Source: Anas platyrhynchos
Taxonomy: Eukaryota; Chordata; Aves; Anseriformes; Anatidae
DNA length: 64,000 nucleotides
NCBI RefSeq assembly: GCF_047663525.1
Contig: NC_092602.1
Coordinates: 4,223,501-4,287,500, forward strand
Reading direction: 5' to 3'
Under the pieces are notes generated by a model that searched no databases, had not been told where the DNA came from, and worked only from the letters and a program-made list of their open reading frames with translations. Made by a program: the position numbers and the translations under genes. Positions 63,920 to 64,000 of the stretch are shown here, one piece after another; position 1 is the first letter of the stretch; each line of letters begins with the position of its first letter.

Positions 63920-64000
63920 CTGACGAGAAAGAGGGGGTAAAAGAGAAAGAGTGGGCAGAGAATAGTGAGAGGGCTGTGAGAAAAGCCAAGCAGCGTGCTT

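Overview
The window looks like a bird nuclear chromosome, most likely a gene-dense microchromosome of chicken chr15 type. The evidence is four intron-containing vertebrate genes whose GT-AG exons can be joined by hand, two CpG-island promoters, and at least eight fragments of CR1, the LINE that dominates bird genomes. I see no bacterial, plasmid, phage or viral content. The species and chromosome number are inferred from family knowledge, not from a search.

Layout. (1) 696-15595, minus strand: the first 25 coding exons (1022 codons) of POLE, the catalytic subunit of DNA polymerase epsilon. Both active sites are included, and the rest of the gene lies to the left of base 1. (2) 15522-15860: the POLE CpG-island promoter, with E2F-like and CCAAT motifs and an unusual 16-bp GC-box minisatellite. 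(3) 15860-18750: intergenic, no gene recognised. (4) 18750-57072, plus strand: AIFM3, complete in coding sequence (19 coding exons, 598 residues). A second CpG island at 18.75-19.45 kb is its probable promoter and non-coding first exon. (5) 57073-59896: AIFM3 3' flank and the upstream region of the next gene. (6) 59897-61261, plus strand: TMEM17B, a four-exon paralogue of the ciliary transition-zone protein TMEM17. (7) 62232-63919, minus strand: the last three coding exons of P2RX6, a P2X receptor subunit. It lies tail to tail with TMEM17B, and its 5' part is beyond base 64000.

The genes do not form a pathway. POLE replicates leading-strand DNA. AIFM3 is a Rieske/FAD/NAD oxidoreductase-like protein of the apoptosis-inducing-factor family. 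TMEM17B is a predicted cilium gate protein. P2RX6 is an ATP-gated channel subunit. From memory, POLE lies on human 12q24.33 and AIFM3 and P2RX6 on 22q11.21, so the window crosses a boundary between two human synteny blocks.

I found no convincing previously undescribed biological system. The observations most worth checking are the promoter minisatellite in front of POLE, the POLE-AIFM3 synteny junction (PXMP2 was not seen where it sits in human), the acylation-type N terminus and altered NAD-loop residue of AIFM3, an X-box-like element before TMEM17B, a CR1 copy and a 29-T tract against an AIFM3 splice acceptor, and a perfect inverted repeat in a POLE intron. Exon boundaries were assigned by eye from reading-frame continuity, GT/AG sites and remembered family sequences.
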